Shown here: in pieces, positions 1-5,756 of the stretch
Layout: each line of letters opens with the position of its first letter
Position numbering within the stretch: position 1 is the stretch's first letter
Assembly: GCA_003153875.1 (NCBI GenBank)
Contig: PMBY01000275.1
Location: 2,874-8,629 of the forward strand
Direction: 5' to 3'
Length of the DNA: 5,756 bases
Origin: Myxococcales bacterium
GTDB taxonomy: Bacteria > Myxococcota > Polyangia > Fen-1088
The notes under the pieces: generated by a model
Told to the model about the DNA's origin: nothing
Databases searched by the model: none
What the model saw: the letters and a program-made list of their open reading frames with translations, nothing else
Program-made: the position numbers and the translations under genes

Positions 1-1898
1 CCCCCTTCGTTCAACCGGTTGCGCATCAATGCGAAATATTCGCGCGTGTACAGGCTGACGATGCCAGCATCTTTGGGCGGCGGCGGCTCGCCGGTGATGA
101 TGTCGTACTGGCGGGGGGCCGCCAGCAGGAAGAAGCGGCCGTCTTCGACGTGGACCCGCACACGGGGGTCGTCGAGCGGATAGGGCCGATCGGGAAAGAC
201 GATGCGGCCCGTGGTCAGAATCTCCCGTGAAATGTCGACCACGTCGATCGAGGTCAGGGTGGGCGAATCGGTCAGGGCCTCGGCCGTCATGCCCACGCCG
301 TAGCTGATCAGCAGGGCGTTGCGCGCATCAGGCCGCAGCGCCTGCGGCAGGTAGGCGAACAGCTTCATGTAGCGCGCGTTGAGCGCGTCCGAGGAAGACA
401 TCGAGATGCCGTTGGTGAGCAGGCGGTGGTAGACCGGCTCGCCCCAGAGATCCCGGCGCAGCCAGAGGATGGTCTCGGTGGGGCCCTCGCGCACGCCGAC
501 CACGCGGCTGCCGTCGCTCTCCCAGGGAGCCGCCGCGCGTGCCAGGTAGCGCTCGGCCATGAGTCCAGACGGGAACGCCGCCAGCGCCAGGGCGTAGACC
601 ACCGCCCCAGTGGCCAAGGCCACACGAGTGGAGCGGCGGCCCGCGTCCGGCAGGGGCCAGGCGACCAGCAGCGCGACTGCGGCATAGCCGATCACGAGCG
701 CAAACAAGGACCGTTCCATACCGATGCGGGGGAGCAGCACGAATCCGGCTGCCAGGGCGCCGGCCGTGGCGCCCATCGTGTTCCAGAGGGTCAGCAATCC
801 GGCGGCGCGCGAGTCCTCGCCCGCGCTCGTACGCAGGGCCGCTCCCATCAGCGTGAACAGTGCCCCCGATAGCAGGCACACGGGCAGCATCAAGCGCAGC
901 GCGAGCCCGGCGATCTCCATTCCGGAGGCGATCACAAAGCGCGGAGTGTCGCCCAAGCTGTAGTCGAACGCGCGGTACGTGACGACGATGGCGACGCCGG
1001 CAAACAGGCTCAGGACCGGCAAGGCGCCCGTAGCCTGTGGCCGCATACGCAGCCACCACGACGCGGCCAAGCTGCCGAGGCCGATCCCGAGCAGCACCAC
1101 GGCCAGCATGAGCGCGAAAGTCAGGTTGCTGGCAAAGACGAAGAGCTGCAGGAAGCGGAACCAGACCACCTCGAGCGCAAGCACGATGGCGCCGCAAAGA
1201 AACGAAGCCAGCAAGAGACGCCGGGCCGGCCAGTTCAGCCGCTGGCGCGGACTCTGCGTTGATATGGGAGCGGGCGCTTCGGCCGGAGTTGAACGCCGGG
1301 CGATGGCAAAGGCCGCCACCGCCGCTAGCGCGTCGAGCCCCGCCGCCACCCAACCGGTGCGCGCCACACCGATGCCCTCGATGAGCACAGCCTCGCCAAC
1401 GACCGCGCCCATCACCGCACCCAGGGCGTTGCAGCCGTAGAGTTGGCCGAGCGCGGTCCCGAAGCGCCCCTTTTCCCGGGTCAGCGCCCGCACCAGGATT
1501 GGCAGGGTGGCTCCCATGGCCGTGGAGGGCACCAACAACAGCGCCAGCGCGACCAAGACGCGCAAGAAGTTGAGCAGCACGGGCGCAAAGACAAACCGAC
1601 CGAGAAGCGGCGCCATCAGCGGAGGCAGCAGAGGCATGAGCAACACGATCGCCAGGCCCGAGCCGCCCACGCCAATCTCCAAGAAGCCGTAAGCGACCGC
1701 CGGGCGGCGCACTCGACGGCCCAGGCGCGCGGCAAGGGCGCTACCCAAGGCCAGGCCGCCCATGAAGCTGGCCATGACCAGGCTGCTCGCCCAGACCGAA
1801 TTGCCGAGCAACAGGCCGGTCTGCCGAAACCACAACGTCTCGAAGAGCAGCGAGGCGCAGCCTGAGGCGAAGAAGGCGAAGCAGAGAAGCGCGTTCAT
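1..1898 (-). CDS. Fused MFS-like membrane protein / spermidine synthase-like domain (3' end outside window)
   Basis: Reading the minus strand from the ATG at 1898 gives 632 codons with no stop, so the gene runs off the left edge. Residues 1-445 form about 12-14 hydrophobic segments. The start (MNALLCFAFFASGCASLLFE) and the FMGGLALGS motif at 45-53 are typical of the 'fused MFS/spermidine synthase' family, which is annotated by homology but mostly has no known substrate. A basic, Pro-rich loop near 201-227 divides the membrane part into two halves. From about 465 a cytosolic Rossmann-like domain begins, with TNGISMSSSDALN (495-507), LLISYGVGM (529-537), IDVVDIS (551-557) and the late motif YDIITGEPPPP (598-608). 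The usual GGGDGG cofactor loop is altered and the acidic residues expected in the late motif are Glu or Pro, so true spermidine synthesis is doubtful. The start lies 2 bases after the upstream stop, with no clear ribosome binding site, which suggests translational coupling. The family is clear; the function is unknown. Confidence 0.88.
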   Translation of the reverse strand, partial: MNALLCFAFFASGCASLLFETLWFRQTGLLLGNSVWASSLVMASFMGGLALGSALAARLGRRVRRPAVAYGFLEIGVGGSGLAIVLLMPLLPPLMAPLLGRFVFAPVLLNFLRVLVALALLLVPSTAMGATLPILVRALTREKGRFGTALGQLYGCNALGAVMGAVVGEAVLIEGIGVARTGWVAAGLDALAAVAAFAIARRSTPAEAPAPISTQSPRQRLNWPARRLLLASFLCGAIVLALEVVWFRFLQLFVFASNLTFALMLAVVLLGIGLGSLAASWWLRMRPQATGALPVLSLFAGVAIVVTYRAFDYSLGDTPRFVIASGMEIAGLALRLMLPVCLLSGALFTLMGAALRTSAGEDSRAAGLLTLWNTMGATAGALAAGFVLLPRIGMERSLFALVIGYAAVALLVAWPLPDAGRRSTRVALATGAVVYALALAAFPSGLMAERYLARAAAPWESDGSRVVGVREGPTETILWLRRDLWGEPVYHRLLTNGISMSSSDALNARYMKLFAYLPQALRPDARNALLISYGVGMTAEALTDSPTLTSIDVVDISREILTTGRIVFPDRPYPLDDPRVRVHVEDGRFFLLAAPRQYDIITGEPPPPKDAGIVSLYTREYFALMRNRLNEG

Positions 1899-1903
1899 GG
1901 CTA
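1896..1903 (-). promoter_or_regulatory. Stop-start junction (TAG-CC-ATG), likely translational coupling
   Basis: The methyltransferase ends with TAG at 1903-1901 and the membrane protein starts with ATG at 1898-1896, with two bases between. No purine-rich ribosome binding site precedes the ATG (the bases just upstream are ATCTGGCTTCTG). Translation of the second gene therefore probably depends on ribosomes that finish the first. Confidence 0.5.
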
Positions 1904-3682
1904 CAGAAGCCAGATGGCTAGAAGGACACGCAATCCACCGTTGCGAAGCGCGTGGGTCTTGGCTGGCGTTCGCCGCGCTCCCGCCGCCACCGCCGCGACG
2001 AACGCTGGATTCGGACAAAGAACTCCCACGCGCCAGCCTCGGTAGCGCGCGGCCGCCGTCTTTCCCAGGTCGCGCGCCAGACGGTTGGCTTGACCGTGGT
2101 CGCCCAGGCGGTGGCCGTAGGGCGGATTGACGACGAGAAGCCCCGCCTGGGTTGGAATCTCGCCTTCGCCAAAGACGGCTGTGGCGAGACCAACATCGTT
2201 TTGCACGTTCGCGCGCTCGGCATTGCGCCGGGCAGTGTCCACCGCGCGCGCGTCTCGATCCATCGCAAGAATCGGGGCGGGCGCGCTCGGCAGTGCCACA
2301 GCCGAGTCGCGCAAGGCCTGCCACAAGGATGCATCGTGGACAGGCCAGCGTTCAAAGGCAAAGGGGCGAGCCAAACCGGGCGCCATCTTGCGCGCCATAG
2401 CTGCAGCTTCGATGGCGATGGTGCCCGCACCGCACATGGGATCCACGAGCGGCAGCGCGGGATGGTATTCGCACAAGGCCAGAAGGCCCGCGGCCAAGGT
2501 TTCGCGCAGGGGTGCGCGCCCTGCTTCCAGACGCCAGCCGCGGCGGTGTAGCAGCGCGCCCGAAGAATCGATGCTGGCGGTGAAGCGATCGTCCTGTCCG
2601 CGCAAAAGGATTCGCGTGCAGTCGTCGTCGTCCGCCGGCTCGGGCGGCTTTTCGCGTTTGGGCAGCTTGCCCACGCAGTCGGCAATCGCCAGTTCCACTG
2701 TCTCTGCCAGGGCGCCTGTGTGGTACAGGCGGCAGTGGCTGGTCGATACGTCGATGCGTAGGGCGCGATCGCGCGGGACATAGCTTGGCCACGGCAACTT
2801 GGCCAGGCTTCGGCGCAGGGGCGCGAAGTCGCGCGCTTTCATCTCGCCCATGCGTAGCACGATGCGGGTGGCGATGCGGCTGTGCAGATTGGCGGCCATG
2901 CCGGCGGCCAGCGCTCCCGAGAATTCGACGCCGCCGTCCACCACGCGAGGCTTCTCGATCGCCGACAGCATGGCCAATTCGGCACACAAGGGTGGTTCCA
3001 GGCCGGGCGATGCAACCGCGAACCAGTGCAGTTCGCCCGGATCCTGCGACGATTTCTTCGTCTGCGGTCGCGCGGGTTTGTGCTCGCCGATTTTGGGCAT
3101 GCTCTCGGGCCGGCCGGCGAAGCGCAGGTGGGCCAGGATCTCGACGGTCCCACTGCCGCCAGCCACGGGCGAATCCACATGTCCCAGCAGCGTGAAGCCC
3201 AGTCGCTCGGCCTTGGCGCGAAAGGTTTCGACGGCGCGCTGGCGCAGATCGGGAGCATCGACCTTGCCGTCCTTCACCAGGTGGTTGGGCAGTTCGAACT
3301 GCGGCTTGACCAGGACGACGCCCTCGGCGCCCGCGCGCAGCCGAAAGGCCAGCCCGCGCAACATGCTTCGCGCGGCCACGAAGCTGACATCCACGGTGAA
3401 AAAGTCGAAAGGTCCGGGCGCCACGTCCAAAGACAAGGTCTTGAAGTCGGTGCGCTCCAAGCTGGTCACGCGCCGGTCGCGAGCCAGGTCGGCCAGCAGC
3501 TGCCCATGTCCCACGTCAACCGCGGTCACATGGGCGGCGCCCTGTTCGAGCAGCACGGCGACGAACCCGCCAGTGGACGCGCCCAGGTCGAGGGCGTGGA
3601 CTCCACGCACGCGCGCGGCCAGCTTGAAGTGCGCGAACGCCGCCTCCAGCTTGCGCCCACCGCGCGTGTGATCCCCGGTCAT
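1901..3682 (-). CDS. Two-headed RNA methyltransferase: TlyA/FtsJ-like domain fused to THUMP-RlmL-like domain
   Basis: The 593-residue product carries two SAM-dependent methyltransferases. Residues 1-188 match the catalytic part of TlyA (rRNA 2'-O-methyltransferase, FtsJ fold): RGGRKLE (7-13), LDLGASTGGF (31-40), AVDVGHGQL (54-62), DVSF (98-101), KPQFE (126-130) and VEILAHL (180-186). K11, D98, K126 and E181 fit the FtsJ K-D-K-E tetrad. TlyA's N-terminal S4 domain is absent. After a basic linker (about 189-217) come a THUMP-like RNA-binding region (about 218-335) and an RlmL-type N2-guanine methyltransferase: RRGWR (380-384), APLRETLAAGLL (390-401), DPMCGAGTIAIEAA (414-427), acidic D475, and NPPYGHRLGD (519-528). 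The likely substrate is 23S and/or 16S rRNA, by family. I chose the ATG at 3682, 22 bases after the aguA stop; a GTG at 3718 would add 12 residues, overlap aguA by 14 bases and add no conserved sequence. Neither start has a good Shine-Dalgarno. The fusion is unusual as far as I know. Confidence 0.9.
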   Translation of the reverse strand: MTGDHTRGGRKLEAAFAHFKLAARVRGVHALDLGASTGGFVAVLLEQGAAHVTAVDVGHGQLLADLARDRRVTSLERTDFKTLSLDVAPGPFDFFTVDVSFVAARSMLRGLAFRLRAGAEGVVLVKPQFELPNHLVKDGKVDAPDLRQRAVETFRAKAERLGFTLLGHVDSPVAGGSGTVEILAHLRFAGRPESMPKIGEHKPARPQTKKSSQDPGELHWFAVASPGLEPPLCAELAMLSAIEKPRVVDGGVEFSGALAAGMAANLHSRIATRIVLRMGEMKARDFAPLRRSLAKLPWPSYVPRDRALRIDVSTSHCRLYHTGALAETVELAIADCVGKLPKREKPPEPADDDDCTRILLRGQDDRFTASIDSSGALLHRRGWRLEAGRAPLRETLAAGLLALCEYHPALPLVDPMCGAGTIAIEAAAMARKMAPGLARPFAFERWPVHDASLWQALRDSAVALPSAPAPILAMDRDARAVDTARRNAERANVQNDVGLATAVFGEGEIPTQAGLLVVNPPYGHRLGDHGQANRLARDLGKTAAARYRGWRVGVLCPNPAFVAAVAAGARRTPAKTHALRNGGLRVLLAIWLL

Positions 3683-3704
3683 GGCTCGACGAATCTGCGA
3701 GCTT

Positions 3705-4772
3705 TCACGCCAATGCACCCGGATGCTGCTGGGTCAGGCAGTGCAGGGTGCCGAAGCCGAGCACCAGATCCACGGCGTGAATGCCCACCACAAGGCGGTC
3801 GCGGAACAGCTCGCCCAGGATTCCCAGGGCGATGCGATCCGCGGGATCGTTGAAGGTGGGGACGATGACCGCGGCATTGGCGATGTAGAAATTGGCGTAG
3901 CTGGCCGGAAGGCGCCAGTCGCCATGGAACAGCGGCGCCGGCATGGGCAGGGCAATCACCTCGGGCCGCGACCCATCCTGCAAACGCGCGGCTTGCAGCC
4001 GCTCCCAGTTGTCGCGCAACGGCGCAAAGTTCACGTCGCGCTCGTCCTTCTCCTGGATCACGACCATCGTACGTGGGTTCACGAAACGGCACAGATCGTC
4101 GACATGGCCGTGGGTGTCGTCGCCGGCGATCCCGTGGCCCAGCCAGATGACGTTGGGCGTGCCCAGGGTGTCGGCAAAGACGCGGTCGTATTCCTGGCGG
4201 CTCATGCCGGGGTTGCGGCACTGGGTCTTCTGGTCGAGGAAGCACTCCTCCGTGGTCAGCAAAGTTCCGCAGCCGTTCACGTCGATGCCGCCGCCTTCCA
4301 GCACGACAGGCTGGCCGTTGCGCATGACTGGAAAGAGCCGCATCTTGCGCTGCTTGGCGATTCGCTCCGCGATGAGGTTGTCCTTGTGCCAGTTGCGATA
4401 CTTCGCCCAGGCGGTGAACTTGAACTTGGCGATGGCAACCTCGGGTTTGGGTCCTGGCTTGCGCACGCAGATGGGTCCGAAGTCGCGCGCCCAGCCGCGA
4501 TCCGAGGGGGCGCGAAAAAACTCGACATTGGCGAGGTTGGCGTGAGCTCGGGCCAAGATGCGCCGTGCTCTAGCTTCCCTCTGCGGCCCTTCGAGGATGA
4601 TGCGCACCTTCTCGCTCTGGGCGATCTTGCGCACGATTTCGCCGTACACCAATTCGATGGTGGCAAGCTTGCCAGGCCAGTCGCTGCGACAGTGCGGCCA
4701 GCCCAGCCAGGTGGCCTCGTGGGGCTCCCACTCGGCAGGCATGGCAAAACCAAGTTGCGCGGGCGTCTCCAT
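3705..4772 (-). CDS. aguA: Agmatine deiminase family protein (N-carbamoylputrescine-forming)
   Basis: The full-length product is 355 residues, a normal length for the family (Pfam PAD_porph; agmatine iminohydrolase, and related peptidyl-arginine deiminases). The known reaction is agmatine plus water to N-carbamoylputrescine and ammonia, a cytosolic step towards putrescine. Conserved blocks run in order: PAEWEPHEATWLGWPH (12-27), SDRGWARDFGP (90-100), LEGGGIDVNG (158-167), the HGHVDD block with H221, H223 and D225, ANFYIAN (293-299), and the catalytic cysteine C345 in GTLHCLTQQHP. D91, the His-Gly-His-Val-Asp block and C345 are the residues expected for guanidine-group hydrolysis. The residue before the Cys-box (GTLHC, where I recall GNIHC in characterised agmatine deiminases) differs slightly, so a related guanidino substrate cannot be excluded. 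There is no signal peptide. It heads a tight minus-strand gene set; no N-carbamoylputrescine amidohydrolase (aguB) is in the window. The ATG at 4772 sits just before the first conserved block; no earlier start is needed. Confidence 0.87.
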   Translation of the reverse strand: METPAQLGFAMPAEWEPHEATWLGWPHCRSDWPGKLATIELVYGEIVRKIAQSEKVRIILEGPQREARARRILARAHANLANVEFFRAPSDRGWARDFGPICVRKPGPKPEVAIAKFKFTAWAKYRNWHKDNLIAERIAKQRKMRLFPVMRNGQPVVLEGGGIDVNGCGTLLTTEECFLDQKTQCRNPGMSRQEYDRVFADTLGTPNVIWLGHGIAGDDTHGHVDDLCRFVNPRTMVVIQEKDERDVNFAPLRDNWERLQAARLQDGSRPEVIALPMPAPLFHGDWRLPASYANFYIANAAVIVPTFNDPADRIALGILGELFRDRLVVGIHAVDLVLGFGTLHCLTQQHPGALA

Positions 4773-4780
4773 GGCCCGTG

Positions 4781-4808
4781 GTTATAGACGGAAACCGCGC
4801 GAGTACAA
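4781..4808 (-). promoter_or_regulatory. Candidate sigma-70-like promoter for the aguA operon
   Basis: In the only real intergenic gap, the minus strand carries TTGTAC (4808-4803), a 16-base spacer and TATAAC (4786-4781). The -10 matches 5 of 6 consensus bases, but the -35 matches only 3 of 6. A transcript starting about 7 bases after the -10 would begin within a few bases of the ATG at 4772, so the message would be nearly leaderless. No Shine-Dalgarno is visible before that ATG, which agrees with this. It is a weak call that could be chance. Confidence 0.25.
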
Positions 4809-4828
4809 CCGAGAGGCTACCCCCAGAC

Positions 4829-5756
4829 TCACGGACAAACGGACGGCGTGTTCAGTTGACTCCGGATGCTCGAGATCGTCGATCCCCAACTGCTACTGGG
4901 GTTGTACTGTGAGATCGACACAACACCATCCGCGATACGGGCGTTGATGTTCGCCGGGACATCCCAGGCGGCGTCAGGTCCCGCTGAGCCCCCGTTCGCT
5001 CCGTAGCCCGTATCGGCCAGGATCGGCTTGCCGGCCACCCCGTGCACACCGGCCCAGGTCATGGCGTTGTTGGACCGGATCTTCGTGTTGTTGGCAGCAG
5101 TGCCCCCGCCCGAGGTGTTGATGAAGGTGAACAGGCTCATGTTGAAATTGGTGTACCAGGCCGAGCCGTTGTTGGGAATCCACGGTGAGATGTCCATGGA
5201 GAAAACCGCGTTGGGCAACGAGCCCTTCAGCGCGTTCACCAAGGCTGTCATGTTGGTCCCTGCTTGTGCTGGCGTCCAAGCCTGGGTCTGACCACCGGCG
5301 TAGTACTGGTACCAATCGGGCTCCATCTCGAAGATGATGGGGCGTCCACTCAGGCAGCCGGCAAAACCGGTTGAGTTGCTCTGGTACTGGGAAAGAATCG
5401 TTGCCCAGTCCTGTGTGATGTACTGCGCGCCGTAGTTGCACAGATTGCCACCGCTGCAGCCGCTCACATTGCAGTCGCACAGCTTGTTCTGATTCTTCAC
5501 ATAGTTGGCAGCAATGTAGGTGACATCCACTGGAACCAGACCCGCAAGGGCGCCGCCAGGAGCCGACTCATCGCACACGTACTTCTGGTTGAAGGTGCCC
5601 ATCATCCATCCGGGTGTGAAGAAGTCCAACTGAGAAATCATGGAAGTGTTGCTCTTCGCCATCGAATCGATCGTGCCGAAGTGGAATCGGCACTGGCTGA
5701 AGACCTTGCCCGCGGGTGGCGTGCCGGTGCTTCCGCCGGTCGCGCTCCCACCGGTC
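4829..5756 (-). CDS. Exported TIM-barrel glycoside hydrolase-like protein (5' end outside window)
   Basis: An open frame enters from the right edge and ends with TGA at 4829, giving 308 residues; the real start lies outside. An ATG at 5662 is in frame, but the upstream codons are open and continue into a Gly/Ser/Thr/Pro linker, so 5662 is not a convincing start. Counting from the first complete codon, residues 1-17 are that linker and the folded domain starts at about 20. There are eight cysteines, four packed in CDCNVSGCSGGNLC (93-106), and about 26 asparagines, as expected of an exported, disulfide-bonded protein. Barrel-like landmarks are HFGTIDSM (25-32), LDFFTPGW (43-50), PIIFEMEPDW (139-148), FSMDISPWI (185-193), KPILADTGYG (243-252) and VVSISQYNP (278-286). 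E145-P146 is placed like the acid/base Glu of clan GH-A enzymes, but Asp-248 sits where a Glu nucleophile would be expected. I do not recognise the exact family or substrate. It may be carbohydrate-active or a non-catalytic relative. Confidence 0.7.
   Translation of the reverse strand, partial: TGGSATGGSTGTPPAGKVFSQCRFHFGTIDSMAKSNTSMISQLDFFTPGWMMGTFNQKYVCDESAPGGALAGLVPVDVTYIAANYVKNQNKLCDCNVSGCSGGNLCNYGAQYITQDWATILSQYQSNSTGFAGCLSGRPIIFEMEPDWYQYYAGGQTQAWTPAQAGTNMTALVNALKGSLPNAVFSMDISPWIPNNGSAWYTNFNMSLFTFINTSGGGTAANNTKIRSNNAMTWAGVHGVAGKPILADTGYGANGGSAGPDAAWDVPANINARIADGVVSISQYNPSSSWGSTISSIRSQLNTPSVCP
5720..5755 (-). repeat. Low-complexity Gly/Ser/Thr linker with short tandem repeat
   Basis: The codons for TGGSA, TGGS and TGT follow one another, built on a repeated ACCGGN-GGN-AGC nucleotide unit. 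This is a typical inter-domain or post-lipobox spacer of exported proteins. It continues to the window edge, so its full length and copy number are unknown. Confidence 0.6.

Noticed and set aside
328..1353. A 341-codon minus-strand frame, and plus-strand frames at 426-872, 979-1440 and 1443-1865
   Set aside because: They overlap the continuous 632-codon membrane protein frame, which has clear family motifs throughout. The shadow translations are Arg/Ala/Gln-rich with no domain.
1901..3100. A separate RlmL-like gene starting at the in-frame ATG at 3100 instead of a fusion
   Set aside because: The frame is open from the TlyA-like domain straight through, there is no stop between the domains, and the purine stretch before this ATG is too close to serve as a good ribosome binding site. 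An extra internal start product cannot be fully excluded.
3681..4787. A 368-codon open frame on the plus strand opposite aguA, and similar long plus-strand frames at 2882-3853, 2799-3671 and 2127-2783
   Set aside because: These are antisense shadows of well-supported genes, caused by high GC at third positions. Their translations show no recognisable motifs and are low-complexity Arg/Ala/Gly-rich.
4773..4828. A rho-independent terminator after the exported-protein gene
   Set aside because: I found no stem-loop followed by a T-run in this 56-base gap on the minus strand.
4829..5662. The exported-protein gene taken as complete from the ATG at 5662
   Set aside because: The frame stays open to the window edge and encodes a Cys-containing conserved-looking segment plus a Gly/Ser/Thr linker. 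The 5662 start would also leave the product without an export signal.

Overview
This is a GC-rich window, packed with genes that all lie on the minus strand. It looks like the chromosome of a Gram-negative bacterium, plausibly Myxococcota or another deltaproteobacterial-type lineage. The reasons are the strong G/C third-position bias, which leaves long spurious open frames on the other strand, a secreted protein carried on a Gly/Ser/Thr/Pro linker, and a multi-pass membrane protein of the 'fused MFS/spermidine synthase' type. The lineage is an inference; no taxonomic marker is present.

Layout in the direction of transcription, from high to low coordinates: (a) 5756-4829 is the C-terminal 308 residues of an exported, cysteine- and asparagine-rich protein that resembles a TIM-barrel glycoside hydrolase; its N-terminus is outside the window. 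(b) 4828-4773 is the only real intergenic gap, 56 bases, with a weak promoter candidate very close to the next start. (c) 4772-3705 is an agmatine deiminase family protein of 355 residues with its catalytic residues intact. (d) 3682-1901 (or from a GTG at 3718) is a 593-residue protein joining two RNA methyltransferases: a TlyA-like FtsJ-fold domain, then a THUMP domain and an RlmL-type methyltransferase domain. (e) 1898-1 is a membrane protein of at least 632 residues with about 12-14 hydrophobic segments and a C-terminal spermidine-synthase-like domain; it runs off the left edge.

Genes (c), (d) and (e) are spaced 22 and 2 bases apart and look like one operon. It would couple agmatine catabolism (agmatine to N-carbamoylputrescine, a putrescine precursor), ribosomal RNA modification, and a membrane protein related to aminopropyltransferases. 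The link to polyamines is tempting, but the spermidine-synthase-like domain lacks the acidic residues needed for aminopropyl transfer, so it may do something else.

The most unusual item is the double methyltransferase (d): both halves look complete and keep their cofactor and catalytic motifs, joined in frame by a short basic linker. I see no tRNA, rRNA, CRISPR, insertion sequence or convincing terminator.
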